Source: Streptomyces sp. NBC_01381 | GTDB taxonomy: Bacteria; Actinomycetota; Actinomycetes; Streptomycetales; Streptomycetaceae | Length of the DNA stretch: 64,000 bases | Reading direction: 5' to 3' | Assembly (NCBI RefSeq): GCF_026340305.1 | Contig: NZ_JAPEPI010000002.1 | Span: 1,116,001 to 1,180,000, forward strand | In this document: one piece after another, positions 14,927 through 23,914 of the stretch | How the letters are laid out: every line of letters begins with the position of its first letter | Position numbering within the stretch: the stretch's first letter is position 1 | The notes under the pieces: generated by a model | Seen by the model: only the letters and a program-made list of their open reading frames with translations | The model's database searches: none | What the model was told of the DNA's origin: nothing | Made by a program: the position numbers and the translations under genes

Positions 14927-16582
14927 GTGCCGCAGAACGTCGACGCCGTCGCGGTGCGCGCCTGGTGCCGCCTCGCTCTGGACGCCCTGGGAGGGGCCCG
15001 CGAGGAGATCGACGCGATCAACGTCTACCCGGTCGCGGACGGGGACACCGGAACGAACCTCTATCTGACCGTGGAATCGGCGTCCCGCGCGGTCGACGCG
15101 GTGTTCACCGGCCTGGAGCCCGCCCGCCCCTCGCTGGCCGAGGCCATGCGGGCGATGGCGCACGGCGCCCTGATCGGGGCCCGCGGCAACTCGGGCACGA
15201 TCCTTTCGCAGCTGCTGCGGGGGATGGCGCAGGTGCTGGGCGCCGGGACGGGGGACCGCAGTGACCCGGATCACGCGGACGGGCCGACGCTGGCGGTCGC
15301 GCTGCGGCGGGCCGCCGAATCCGCCTACCAGGCGGTCGCGCACCCCGTCGAGGGCACCGTCCTCACGGTGGCCACCGCGGCGGCGGACGCGGCAGCCGGC
15401 ACGGGCGGGGACTGCGGGGCGGTGGCGCGGGCCGCGTACGACGGTGCCTGCCGGGCGCTGGAGGCGACGACCGGGCAGCTCGCGGTGCTTGACAGGGCCG
15501 GAGTGGTGGATGCCGGAGGGCGCGGGCTCGTGGCGGTCCTCGGGGCACTGGTCGGGGCCCTCTCCGGGGAGACGGTGCTCCTGAAGGCGGCCGCTAGCGG
15601 GCACGCGCGCGTGGAGCCCGTCGAGTGCGCGGACACGGCGGCCGACGAGGCGGGCCCCGCCTTCGAGGTGATCTACCTCCTGGAGGCGGACGACGCGGCC
15701 GTCGGGCGCCTGCGGACGCGGCTTGACGGACTCGGCGACTCGCTCGTCGTCGTCGGCGGCGACGGCCTGTGGAACGTCCACGTCCATGTGGACGACGCGG
15801 GGGCCGCGGTCGAGGCGGGCGTCGAGGCGGGGCGGCCCCACCGCATCCGCATCACCCACTTCGGAGCGGGCGACGCGCACACCGCCGGTGCCGCGCAGCC
15901 GCCCGGGGAGCAGGAACGTACGCAGCGCGCGGTCGTCGCCGTCGTACCGGGCGAGGGGCTCGCCGGTCTCTACACGGAGGCCGGGGCGACCACGGTGCTC
16001 ACGCGTCCCGGGGAGCCGCCCGCCAGCGGGGAGCTCGTGGAGGCGATCCGGCGGGCGCACGCGCGCGAGGTGGTGCTCCTGCCGAACGACGCCGAGCTGC
16101 GTCACACCGCGGCGGCCGCCGCCGAGCAGGCCCGCACGGAGGGCGTACGGGTCGCGCTGATCCCCACCCGCTCCGCGGTCCAGGGCATCGCGGCCCTGGC
16201 CGTGCACGAACCGGACCGCCGCTTCGACGAGGACGTCGTCGCCATGACGTCGGCGGCCGGCGCGACGCGGTACGGCGAACTGGCCGTCGCCGAGCGTCAG
16301 TCGTGGACCATGGCGGGCATCTGCCAGGCCGGGGACGTCCTCGGCCTGATCGACGGCGATGTCGCGGTGATCGGCGACGAGACGACCGACACCGCGCGGA
16401 CCGTCCTGGACCGGATGCTGGCCGCGGGCGGCGAGATGGTCACGCTGGTGCTCGGCGAGAGCGTGCCCGACAGCCTCGCCGACGAGCTGGAGAAGCATGT
16501 GCGCGAGGTCCATCTCGCCGTCGACACGGTGGTCTACCGCGGCGGACGCCAGTCGGCGCTGCTCCTCATCGGCGTCGAGTAG
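14927..16582 (+). CDS. DAK2-domain protein of the YloV/FakA family
   Basis: 551 residues from GTG 14927 with AGAGGAGG seven bases upstream. N-terminal DAK2 kinase domain (INVYPVADGDTGTNLYLTVESA with ADP/Mg-binding Asp residues, then HGALIGARGNSGTILSQLLRG), a linker, and a C-terminal DegV-like/FakA C domain (VLLPNDAELRHTA, VALIPTRSAVQGIAALA). In Firmicutes this architecture is fatty acid kinase FakA, acting with FakB acyl carriers. Whether the Streptomyces protein does the same is unproven. Directly upstream of recG, a pairing seen in many Gram-positive genomes. Confidence 0.88.
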   Translation: MPQNVDAVAVRAWCRLALDALGGAREEIDAINVYPVADGDTGTNLYLTVESASRAVDAVFTGLEPARPSLAEAMRAMAHGALIGARGNSGTILSQLLRGMAQVLGAGTGDRSDPDHADGPTLAVALRRAAESAYQAVAHPVEGTVLTVATAAADAAAGTGGDCGAVARAAYDGACRALEATTGQLAVLDRAGVVDAGGRGLVAVLGALVGALSGETVLLKAAASGHARVEPVECADTAADEAGPAFEVIYLLEADDAAVGRLRTRLDGLGDSLVVVGGDGLWNVHVHVDDAGAAVEAGVEAGRPHRIRITHFGAGDAHTAGAAQPPGEQERTQRAVVAVVPGEGLAGLYTEAGATTVLTRPGEPPASGELVEAIRRAHAREVVLLPNDAELRHTAAAAAEQARTEGVRVALIPTRSAVQGIAALAVHEPDRRFDEDVVAMTSAAGATRYGELAVAERQSWTMAGICQAGDVLGLIDGDVAVIGDETTDTARTVLDRMLAAGGEMVTLVLGESVPDSLADELEKHVREVHLAVDTVVYRGGRQSALLLIGVE

Positions 16583-16654
16583 CCGGCGTGTGGCGCCATC
16601 GGCCTGCGGCGGATTCGGGGGACGTACGCCGGATTGTCAGTGGCGTGGTGTGCA

Positions 16655-18877
16655 ATGGATCTCGTGCCCGCGCTCGATGAACCCCTGAAGAAAGTGGTCG
16701 GTCCTCCCACCGCGAAGGTGATGGCCGAGCACCTCGACCTGCACACCGTCGGCGACCTGCTGCACCACTACCCGCGCAGGTACGCGGAGCGGGGTGAGCT
16801 GACCCGCCTCGCCGAACTGCCGTTGGACGAGCACGTCACGGTGGTCGCCCAGGTCGCGACCGCCCGCGTCCTGAGGTTCAACGGGGGCAGCGGGCAGCGA
16901 CTCGAAGTGACGATCACCGACGGCAGCGGCCAGCTCCAGCTGGTCTTCTTCGGCCGGGGCATCCACAAGCCGCACAAGGACCTGCTGCCGGGCACGCGCG
17001 CGATGTTCGCGGGCAAGGTGTCCCTCTTCAACCGCAAGATGCAGCTCGCCCATCCCGCGTACGAACTGCTGCGGGGCGACCCAGACGACGCAGCTGACGC
17101 GGCCGACGCGGTCGGCTCCTGGGCGGGCGCGCTCATCCCGATCTATCCCGCCACCGCCAAGCTGGAGTCCTGGAAGATCGCCAAGTCGGTGGACGCGGTG
17201 CTGCCCAGCGCCCAGGAGGCCGCCGATCCGCTGCCGCCCGCCCTCCGGGACGGCCGGGGGCTCATCCCGCTCCCCGAAGCGCTCCTGAAGATCCACCGGC
17301 CGCACTCGAAGGCGGACATCGCCTCCGCCCGCGACCGCCTGAAGTGGGACGAGGCCTTCGTCCTCCAGGTGGCCCTGGCAAGGCGGCGGTACGCGGACGC
17401 GCAACTGCCCGCGATCGCCCGCAGACCGAGCGAGGGCGGCCTGCTCGACGCCTTCGACGCCAAGCTGCCCTTCACGCTCACCGAAGGCCAGGAGAAGGTC
17501 TCCAAGGAGATCTTCGACGACCTGGCGACCGAGCACCCGATGCACCGCCTCCTCCAGGGAGAGGTGGGGTCCGGCAAGACGATGGTCGCCCTGCGCGCCA
17601 TGCTCGCCGTCGTCGACGCGGGCGGACAGGCCGTGATGCTCGCGCCCACCGAAGTCCTCGCCCAGCAGCACCACCGCTCGATCGTCGAGACGATGGGCGA
17701 GCTGGCCGAGGGCGGCATGCTGGGCGGCTCCGAGCAGGCCACCAAGGTCACGCTGCTCACCGGCTCCATGGGCGCCGCCGCACGCCGGCAGGCGCTGCTC
17801 GACCTGGTCACCGGAGAGGCCGGGATCGTCATCGGCACGCACGCGCTGATCGAGGACAAGGTCCAGTTCCACGACCTGGGCCTGGTCGTCGTCGACGAAC
17901 AGCACCGCTTCGGGGTCGAGCAGCGCGACGCCCTGCGCGGCAAGGGCAAGCAGCCCCCGCACCTCCTGGTCATGACGGCCACGCCCATTCCGCGCACGGT
18001 CGCGATGACGGTCTTCGGCGATCTGGAGACCTCGGTCCTCGACCAGCTCCCCGCGGGCCGCTCGCCGATCGCCAGCCATGTCGTCCCCGCCCAGGACAAG
18101 CCCCACTTCCTCGCCCGCGCGTGGGAGCGCGTGCGCGAGGAGGTGGAGAACGGCCATCAGGCGTACGTGGTCTGCCCCCGGATCGGCGACGAGGAGGACG
18201 ACCCCAAGAAGGGCGCCAAGAAGGGCGCCAAGAAGGAGTCCCCGGAGGACGAGGGGGAGAAGCGGCCCCCGCTCGCCGTCATCGAGGTCGCCGAGCAGCT
18301 CGCCCAGGGACCCCTCCAAGGCCTCAAGGTCGAGATCCTGCACGGCAGGATGCAGCCTGACGACAAGGACGCGGTGATGCGCCGCTTCGCCGCGGGCGAG
18401 ACCCAGGTCCTGGTCGCCACGACGGTCATCGAGGTCGGCGTGAACGTCCCGAACGCCACCGCGATGGTGATCATGGACGCCGACCGCTTCGGCGTATCCC
18501 AGCTGCACCAGCTGCGCGGCCGCGTCGGCCGAGGCTCGGCCCCGGGCCTGTGCCTCCTGGTCACCGACATGCCCGAGGCGAGCCCCGCCCGCGCCCGCCT
18601 GGGCGCCGTCGCCTCGACACTCGACGGCTTCGAGCTCTCCCGCATCGACCTGGAGCAGCGCCGCGAGGGCGATGTCCTCGGCCAGGCGCAGTCCGGTGTC
18701 CGCTCCAGCCTGCGCATGCTCGCCGTCATCGAGGACGAGGAGATCATCGCCGAGGCCCGCGAGGAGGCCGTCTCGGTCGTCTCCAAGGACCCGGACCTGG
18801 AGCACCTGCCCGCGCTGCGCACCGCCCTCGACGCCCTGCTCGACGCCGAGCGCGAGCAGTACCTCGACAAGGGCTGA
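16655..18877 (+). CDS. recG: ATP-dependent DNA helicase RecG
   Basis: 740 residues. N-terminal wedge/OB domain (LLHHYPRRYAERG, VEVTITDGSGQLQLVFFG-like strands), then the SF2 helicase core: GEVGSGKTMVALRA (Walker A), DEQHRFG, TATPIPRT, and the motif VI region QLHQLRGRVGRG. It remodels stalled forks and Holliday junctions. A charged insertion rich in Lys and Glu (DPKKGAKKGAKKESPEDEGE) splits the C-terminal helicase lobe. The start ATG 16655 gives MDLVPALDEPL; GTG 16640 is possible, and neither has a strong ribosome site. Confidence 0.95.
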   Translation: MDLVPALDEPLKKVVGPPTAKVMAEHLDLHTVGDLLHHYPRRYAERGELTRLAELPLDEHVTVVAQVATARVLRFNGGSGQRLEVTITDGSGQLQLVFFGRGIHKPHKDLLPGTRAMFAGKVSLFNRKMQLAHPAYELLRGDPDDAADAADAVGSWAGALIPIYPATAKLESWKIAKSVDAVLPSAQEAADPLPPALRDGRGLIPLPEALLKIHRPHSKADIASARDRLKWDEAFVLQVALARRRYADAQLPAIARRPSEGGLLDAFDAKLPFTLTEGQEKVSKEIFDDLATEHPMHRLLQGEVGSGKTMVALRAMLAVVDAGGQAVMLAPTEVLAQQHHRSIVETMGELAEGGMLGGSEQATKVTLLTGSMGAAARRQALLDLVTGEAGIVIGTHALIEDKVQFHDLGLVVVDEQHRFGVEQRDALRGKGKQPPHLLVMTATPIPRTVAMTVFGDLETSVLDQLPAGRSPIASHVVPAQDKPHFLARAWERVREEVENGHQAYVVCPRIGDEEDDPKKGAKKGAKKESPEDEGEKRPPLAVIEVAEQLAQGPLQGLKVEILHGRMQPDDKDAVMRRFAAGETQVLVATTVIEVGVNVPNATAMVIMDADRFGVSQLHQLRGRVGRGSAPGLCLLVTDMPEASPARARLGAVASTLDGFELSRIDLEQRREGDVLGQAQSGVRSSLRMLAVIEDEEIIAEAREEAVSVVSKDPDLEHLPALRTALDALLDAEREQYLDKG

Positions 18878-18948
18878 GCGGCGGCCATGGGGCGTCGGCT
18901 GAGACACTGGGACGGCACCATCCCGTACGTACACCGACAAGGACTCAG

Positions 18949-19542
18949 ATGACCCGCGTGATCGCCGGTACGGCCGGCGGACGCCGCCTCGCCGTCCCGC
19001 CAGGAAACGGCACGCGGCCCACGTCGGACCGCGCGCGCGAGGGCCTGTTCTCCACCTGGCAGGCCTTCCAGGGCACGCTCGACGGCGCACGCGTCCTCGA
19101 CCTGTACGCCGGGTCCGGCGCCGTCGGCCTCGAAGCGCTGTCCCGCGGCGCCGCCCACACCCTGCTCGTCGAGACGGACGCCCGCGCGGTGCGCACCATC
19201 AGGGAGAACGTGAAGGCGCTCGGCCTGCCCGGCGCCGAGGTGAGGGCGGGCAAAGCAGCCCAGATCGTCCAGGGCGGCACCCCCAGCGCCCCGTACGACC
19301 TGGTGTTTCTCGACCCGCCGTACGCCGTCACCGATGACGATCTTCGGGAGATCCTGCTCACACTCCGCGCGGAAAGCTGGCTCACGGACGACGCGCTCGT
19401 CACCGTTGAACGCAGTACCAGAGGCGGAGAATTCGGCTGGCCCGACGGTTTCGAAGCGCTGAGGTCCCGTCGCTACGGCGAAGGCACGTTTTGGTACGGT
19501 CGCGCCGCCTCTACGTGCGACGACTCAGTGATCGCGCCATGA
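18949..19542 (+). CDS. rsmD: 16S rRNA (guanine966-N2)-methyltransferase RsmD
   Basis: 197 residues, MTRVIAGTAGGRRLAVPPG. RsmD family: RPTSDRAREGLFS near residue 25, SAM-binding LDLYAGSGAVGLEALSRGA, and catalytic DPPY in LVFLDPPYA. It methylates G966 of 16S rRNA on the assembled small subunit. Its end overlaps the first possible coaD start (ATGA at 19539-19542), the usual rsmD-coaD arrangement. Confidence 0.95.
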   Translation: MTRVIAGTAGGRRLAVPPGNGTRPTSDRAREGLFSTWQAFQGTLDGARVLDLYAGSGAVGLEALSRGAAHTLLVETDARAVRTIRENVKALGLPGAEVRAGKAAQIVQGGTPSAPYDLVFLDPPYAVTDDDLREILLTLRAESWLTDDALVTVERSTRGGEFGWPDGFEALRSRRYGEGTFWYGRAASTCDDSVIAP

Positions 19543-19568
19543 CCGGACCGGAGAGCGAGGGACTTCAG

Positions 19569-20048
19569 TTGCGCCGCGCCGTCTGTCCGGGGTCATTCGA
19601 CCCCATCACCAATGGACACCTCGACATCATCGCCCGCGCCTCCAAGCTGTACGACGTGGTGCACGTCGCGGTGATGATCAATCAGTCGAAGAAGGGCCTC
19701 TTCTCCGTCGAGGAGCGGATCGAGATGATCCGTGAGGTCACCGCCGACTTCGGGAACGTCGAGGTCGAGTCCTTCCACGGCCTCCTCGTCGACTTCTGCA
19801 AGCAGCGGGACATCCCGGCCATCGTCAAGGGCCTGCGCGCGGTCAGCGACTTCGACTACGAACTGCAGATGGCCCAGATGAACAACGGCCTCTCGGGCGT
19901 CGAGACCCTCTTCGTGCCCACCAACCCCACCTACAGCTTCCTGTCCTCCTCGCTCGTCAAGGAGGTCGCGGCGTGGGGCGGCGACGTCGCGCACCTGGTG
20001 CCCCCGCTGGTGTTCGAAGCCCTCAACAAGCGCCTCGCCAGAGGCTGA
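19569..20048 (+). CDS. coaD: Phosphopantetheine adenylyltransferase
   Basis: 159 residues from TTG 19569 (reads MRRAVCPGSFDPITNGHLD), with GAGGGA seven bases upstream. This matches the usual 159-residue length of the family; an in-frame ATG at 19539 would add ten residues. Nucleotidyltransferase motifs PGSFDPITNGH (T/HxGH) and FLSSSLVKE (ISSSxVR/K type). It converts 4'-phosphopantetheine to dephospho-CoA. Follows rsmD. Confidence 0.95.
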   Translation: MRRAVCPGSFDPITNGHLDIIARASKLYDVVHVAVMINQSKKGLFSVEERIEMIREVTADFGNVEVESFHGLLVDFCKQRDIPAIVKGLRAVSDFDYELQMAQMNNGLSGVETLFVPTNPTYSFLSSSLVKEVAAWGGDVAHLVPPLVFEALNKRLARG

Positions 20049-20108
20049 TCAGGGGCTACAGTCTTCCCGTCCGTCTCCCAACGAGCTGTAGAGAGTGGCG
20101 AGCACACG

Positions 20109-21140
20109 GTGGACGTGCAGAAGAAGATCGACGAGATCGTCGAGGCGATCGGCAGCGCCCGGTCCATGCCCATGTCGGCCTCGTGCGTGGTCAATCGCGC
20201 CGATCTGCTCTCGATGCTCGAAGAGGTGCGCCAGGCCCTGCCCGGCTCCCTCGCCCAGGCCCAGGAGCTGATCGGCGGCCGTGAGCAGCTGGTCGAGCAG
20301 GCCCGCCAGGAGGCCGAGCGGATCATCGAGACCGCGCACGCCGAACGCGGCTCGCTGATCTCCGACACGGAGGTCGCCCGCAACTCCCAGGGCGAGGCGG
20401 CCCGCATCCTCGCCGAGGCCCGTCAGGCCGCCGAAGAGGTCCGCGTCGAGGCCGACGACTACGTGGACAGCAAGCTCGCCAACTTCGAGGTCGTCCTCAC
20501 CAAGACCCTCGGCTCCGTCGGCCGCGGCCGCGAGAAGCTCCTCGGCACGGGACCCGGCCTCGACGAGCAGGGTTACGAGGACGAGGACGCCCCGGAGCGC
20601 AGCCACGACCCGGAGACACTGCGCCGGGACGCCGACGCGTACGTGGACGCCAAGCTCGGCGCCTTCGAGGCGGTCCTGGCCAAGACCCTGGAGGCGGTCG
20701 GCCGCGGCCGCCAGACGCTGCACGGCAGGGCCCCCGCCGACGACCTCGCGGGCCTGGCCCAGGGCGACGGCTCCTCCCAGGCGCACACCACCGACGCCGA
20801 GTACCTGGCGGACCTCGCGGGACCCATGGCCGCCGCAGCGCCCGCCGCCCCGCAGCAGCCCCCGGCGGCCCCGCAGATCCCGGCCCAGCAGCCCTACGCC
20901 CCGGCCGCCCAGCAGGAGCCGGACCCGTACGCCTACCAGCAGCAGGACCAGTACGCGTACCAGCAGCAGTACGCCCAGCAGGACCCGTACGGCTACCAGC
21001 AGCAGGATCCGTACGGCTACCAGCAGCAGGGCTACGAACAGCCTCAGTACGAGGCTCCCGCGGCGCTGGAGGAGGCCAGCCTCTTCGACACCGGCATGAT
21101 CACCGCGGAGCAGCTGCGCCAGTACGAACAGGGTCGCTAG
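20109..21140 (+). CDS. Coiled-coil protein with internal duplication and Gln/Tyr-rich tail (DivIVA/F-ATPase-b-like)
   Basis: 343 residues from GTG 20109. Residues 1-50 carry MDVQKKIDEIVEAIGSARSMPMSASCVVNR. Residues 50-115 are a long helical coiled coil (AQAQELIGGREQLVEQARQE) of the kind often annotated as DivIVA- or ATP synthase b-like. A segment around 117-150 (DYVDSKLANFEVVLTKTLGSV) is repeated around 177-210 (AYVDAKLGAFEAVLAKTLEAV). The last third is Pro/Ala/Gln/Tyr-rich with DPYGYQQQ-type repeats, ending in a conserved acidic tail (LFDTGMITAEQLRQYEQGR). No membrane segment is seen. A scaffold or polar-growth role is a guess. Lies between coaD and yceD. Confidence 0.8.
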   Translation: MDVQKKIDEIVEAIGSARSMPMSASCVVNRADLLSMLEEVRQALPGSLAQAQELIGGREQLVEQARQEAERIIETAHAERGSLISDTEVARNSQGEAARILAEARQAAEEVRVEADDYVDSKLANFEVVLTKTLGSVGRGREKLLGTGPGLDEQGYEDEDAPERSHDPETLRRDADAYVDAKLGAFEAVLAKTLEAVGRGRQTLHGRAPADDLAGLAQGDGSSQAHTTDAEYLADLAGPMAAAAPAAPQQPPAAPQIPAQQPYAPAAQQEPDPYAYQQQDQYAYQQQYAQQDPYGYQQQDPYGYQQQGYEQPQYEAPAALEEASLFDTGMITAEQLRQYEQGR

Positions 21141-21264
21141 TACCGGATTGGGCCGAGAGCGAATGGTCCAGTATCCTGGCTCTTCGGTCGCGCGTACGTC
21201 CGCGATCCAGGCTGCCCGGCTTGTGAGAGAGCACCTAGTTCTCACTCATGGCGGGGTGGCCTCC

Positions 21265-21942
21265 TTGAACTTCCAGGATCTGAAAGCAGGAAAAGCCCTG
21301 AGTGCTCGCCTTGACCACCGAAACCCTCTCGTGTTCGACACACACGAGCTGGGTCGGCGTCCCGGTGCGCTGCAGCGGCTGACCCGTTCCGTCGAAGCAC
21401 CCGGTTCGCCGGCGACCTTCGGCATCGAAGGGGTCATCGGAGTGCCGCAGGGCGCCCCGGTCGAGCTGAAGATCCGCCTGGAGTCGGTCATGGAAGGGGT
21501 GCTTGTCACAGGCACCGCCCGTGCATCGGCCGAGGGGGAGTGCGTAAGGTGTCTGGAGCCGCTGACGCTTGAGGTCGACGCGGATTTCCAGGAGATGTTC
21601 TCGTACCCTGACGCCGACGACCGGAGCCGCACCGCGGAACCGGCCGACGACGCCGAGGAAGATGAGGACAGGCTCTATCTCGAGGACGGCATGTTCGACC
21701 TCGAGCCTGTGCTGCGTGATGCGGTAGTGCTCGCACTGCCGATGCAGCCGGTGTGCCAGGACGACTGTCCGGGCCTGTGTTCCCAGTGCGGAGCGCGGCT
21801 CGCGGACGACCCGGACCACCACCATGACGCCGTCGACATCCGTTGGGCGGCACTGCAGGGACTCGCCGGGACCATCCAGGACGGCGAGAAGGACGAGATG
21901 AGCGGCGCCGAAGCTGGCGTCGACGAGAAGCAGGAGAAGTAG
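21265..21942 (+). CDS. YceD/DUF177 family protein
   Basis: 225 residues from TTG 21265. The start is uncertain: GTG 21256 is also possible, and CTG 21298, just before ARLDHRNPLVFDTHELGRR, has AGCAGGA upstream and matches where family members usually begin. YceD proteins bear an N-terminal strand region and a Cys motif. Here CVRCLEPLTLEVDADF and later CQDDCPGLCSQCGARL form a probable zinc site. The family is almost always next to rpmF and linked to large-subunit/23S rRNA processing. rpmF follows after two bases. Confidence 0.88.
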   Translation: MNFQDLKAGKALSARLDHRNPLVFDTHELGRRPGALQRLTRSVEAPGSPATFGIEGVIGVPQGAPVELKIRLESVMEGVLVTGTARASAEGECVRCLEPLTLEVDADFQEMFSYPDADDRSRTAEPADDAEEDEDRLYLEDGMFDLEPVLRDAVVLALPMQPVCQDDCPGLCSQCGARLADDPDHHHDAVDIRWAALQGLAGTIQDGEKDEMSGAEAGVDEKQEK

Positions 21943-21944
21943 CC

Positions 21945-22118
21945 GTGGCTGTTCCGAAGCGGAAGATGTCGCGCAGCAACACGCGCCACCGCCGGTCGCA
22001 GTGGAAGGCTGCGGTCCCCACCCTGGTTTCGTGTGAGCGTTGCCAGGAGCCGAAGCTGCAGCACATTGCGTGCCCGAGCTGCGGCACGTACAACAAGCGC
22101 CAGGTCCTCGAGGTCTGA
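21945..22118 (+). CDS. rpmF: 50S ribosomal protein L32
   Basis: 57 residues from GTG 21945, MAVPKRKMSRSNTRHRRSQWKA. Zinc-ribbon form with CERC and CPSC pairs. The position yceD-rpmF-rnc is the classic order. Ribosome site GAGAAG lies in the end of yceD. Confidence 0.96.
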   Translation: MAVPKRKMSRSNTRHRRSQWKAAVPTLVSCERCQEPKLQHIACPSCGTYNKRQVLEV

Positions 22119-22137
22119 GCGGCTGGTGAGAGGCACC

Positions 22138-22956
22138 GTGTCTAGCCACAAAACGGCGGATGACGCCAAGGCGGAAAACGCCAAGAAGCAGGCGGAGAAC
22201 ACGGCCTCGTCCCACACGCTTTTGGAAGGGCGGCTCGGGTACCAACTCGAGTCCGCCCTTCTGGTGCGTGCGCTGACCCACCGTTCGTACGCGTACGAGA
22301 ACGGCGGCCTGCCGACGAACGAGCGGCTCGAGTTCCTCGGGGACTCGGTGCTCGGCCTCGTCGTCACGGACACGCTCTATCGCACCCACCCCGACCTGCC
22401 CGAAGGCCAGCTGGCCAAGTTGCGGGCCGCGGTGGTCAATTCGCGTGCGCTTGCGGAGGTCAGTCGCGGCCTCGACCTCGGCTCCTTCATCCGGCTCGGC
22501 CGGGGCGAAGAGGGCACGGGTGGCCGGGACAAGGCATCCATCCTCGCCGACACCCTTGAAGCGGTGATCGGTGCGGTCTATCTGGACCAGGGTCTGGACG
22601 CGGCGGGCGAGCTGGTGCACCGGCTCTTCGACCCGCTGATCGAGAAGTCCTCGAACCTGGGCGCGGGCCTGGACTGGAAAACCAGCCTCCAGGAGCTCAC
22701 CGCGACCGAGAGCCTCGGCGTGCCCGAGTACCTCGTCACGGAGAGCGGCCCGGACCACGAGAAGACCTTTACTGCTGCCGCCCGCGTCGGAGGCGTCTCG
22801 TACGGCACCGGCACCGGCCGCAGCAAAAAGGAAGCGGAGCAGCAGGCCGCGGAGTCCGCGTGGCGCGAGATTCGCTCCGCTGCGGATGAGCGGATCAAGG
22901 CTGCGGAGGCGGCTGCCGCCTCGGCTGACGGGGTTGCGGACGCACCCTCCGTCTGA
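22138..22956 (+). CDS. rnc: Ribonuclease III
   Basis: 272 residues from GTG 22138 (GAGAGG upstream). After a 25-residue charged lead comes the RNase III catalytic domain with signature NERLEFLGDSVLGL (metal-binding Glu/Asp), later DTLEAVIGAVYLDQG, and then a C-terminal double-stranded RNA-binding domain (DWKTSLQELTA, GTGRSKKEAEQQAAESAW). It processes rRNA and regulatory RNAs. In S. coelicolor the gene is absB, needed for production of several antibiotics. Follows rpmF by 19 bases. Confidence 0.97.
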   Translation: MSSHKTADDAKAENAKKQAENTASSHTLLEGRLGYQLESALLVRALTHRSYAYENGGLPTNERLEFLGDSVLGLVVTDTLYRTHPDLPEGQLAKLRAAVVNSRALAEVSRGLDLGSFIRLGRGEEGTGGRDKASILADTLEAVIGAVYLDQGLDAAGELVHRLFDPLIEKSSNLGAGLDWKTSLQELTATESLGVPEYLVTESGPDHEKTFTAAARVGGVSYGTGTGRSKKEAEQQAAESAWREIRSAADERIKAAEAAAASADGVADAPSV

Positions 22957-22976
22957 GCTCTGTTCCACCGTTTTTT

Positions 22977-23015
22977 GGTGCCGGTCGCCTCTTGGGTGGC
23001 CGGCACCAGCTTTTC
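22977..23015 (+). terminator. Hairpin after rnc
   Basis: GGTGCCGG (22977-22984) pairs with CCGGCACC (23000-23007), with extra GCC/GGT pairing inside. A TTTT follows at 23011-23014. mutM begins 39 bases later, so it may be an attenuator between rnc and mutM. Confidence 0.7.
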
Positions 23016-23053
23016 CCGCCCACCCGCCCGTTATCCCGAAATGGACAAGCGTC

Positions 23054-23914
23054 ATGCCCGAGCTGCCCGAAGTCGAAGTCGTCCGGCGAGGGCTTGAGCG
23101 CTGGGTCGCGCATCGGACCGTCATCGAGGTCGAGGTGCTGCACCCGCGTGCCGTGCGGCGGCATCTCGCGGGCGGAGCGGACTTCGCGCACCGGCTCAAG
23201 GGGCAGCGTGTCGGTACGGCGATGCGGCGCGGCAAGTATCTCTGGCTGCCCCTCGAGGACAGCGGCACCTCGATCCTCGCCCATCTCGGCATGAGCGGGC
23301 AGCTGCTCGTCCAGCCCCAAGAGGCCCCGGACGAGAAGCACTTGAGGATCCGGATGGGCTTCGAGGACACCCTCGGCACCGAGCTGCGCTTCGTCGACCA
23401 GCGCACTTTCGGCGGCCTCTCGCTGCACGAGAACACCCCCGACGGACTCCCGGACGTCATCGCGCACATCGCCCGCGACCCGCTGGACCCGCTCTTCGAC
23501 GACGCGGCCTTCCACGACGCACTGCGCCGACGTCGTACGACGATCAAACGCGCCCTGCTCGACCAGTCGTTGATCAGCGGAGTCGGCAACATCTATGCGG
23601 ACGAGGCGCTTTGGCGCGCGAAGCTGCACTACGAACGCCCCACCGCCACGTTCACCCGCCCCCGCACGGCCGAACTCCTCGGCCACGTACGGGACGTGAT
23701 GAACGCGGCGCTCGCCGTCGGCGGCACCAGCTTCGACAGTCTGTACGTGAATGTGAACGGCGAGTCCGGCTACTTCGAGCGGTCGCTCGACGCCTACGGC
23801 CGGGAAGACGAGCCGTGCCGCCGCTGTGGCACGACCATGCGTCGGCGCCCCTGGATGAACCGTTCCAGCTACTTCTGCCCGCGCTGTCAGCGGCCCCCGC
23901 GCTCCGCGTCGTAA
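23054..23914 (+). CDS. mutM: Formamidopyrimidine-DNA glycosylase
   Basis: 286 residues. N-terminal PELPEVEVVRRGL with catalytic Pro and Glu right after Met, RRGKYLWL with the beta-elimination Lys, helix-two-turn-helix LLDQSLISGVGNIYADEALW, and a C-terminal zinc finger (CRRCGTTMRR...YFCPRCQ). It excises 8-oxoguanine and formamidopyrimidines. Its 3' end overlaps the convergent HxlR gene by 28 bases. Confidence 0.96.
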   Translation: MPELPEVEVVRRGLERWVAHRTVIEVEVLHPRAVRRHLAGGADFAHRLKGQRVGTAMRRGKYLWLPLEDSGTSILAHLGMSGQLLVQPQEAPDEKHLRIRMGFEDTLGTELRFVDQRTFGGLSLHENTPDGLPDVIAHIARDPLDPLFDDAAFHDALRRRRTTIKRALLDQSLISGVGNIYADEALWRAKLHYERPTATFTRPRTAELLGHVRDVMNAALAVGGTSFDSLYVNVNGESGYFERSLDAYGREDEPCRRCGTTMRRRPWMNRSSYFCPRCQRPPRSAS

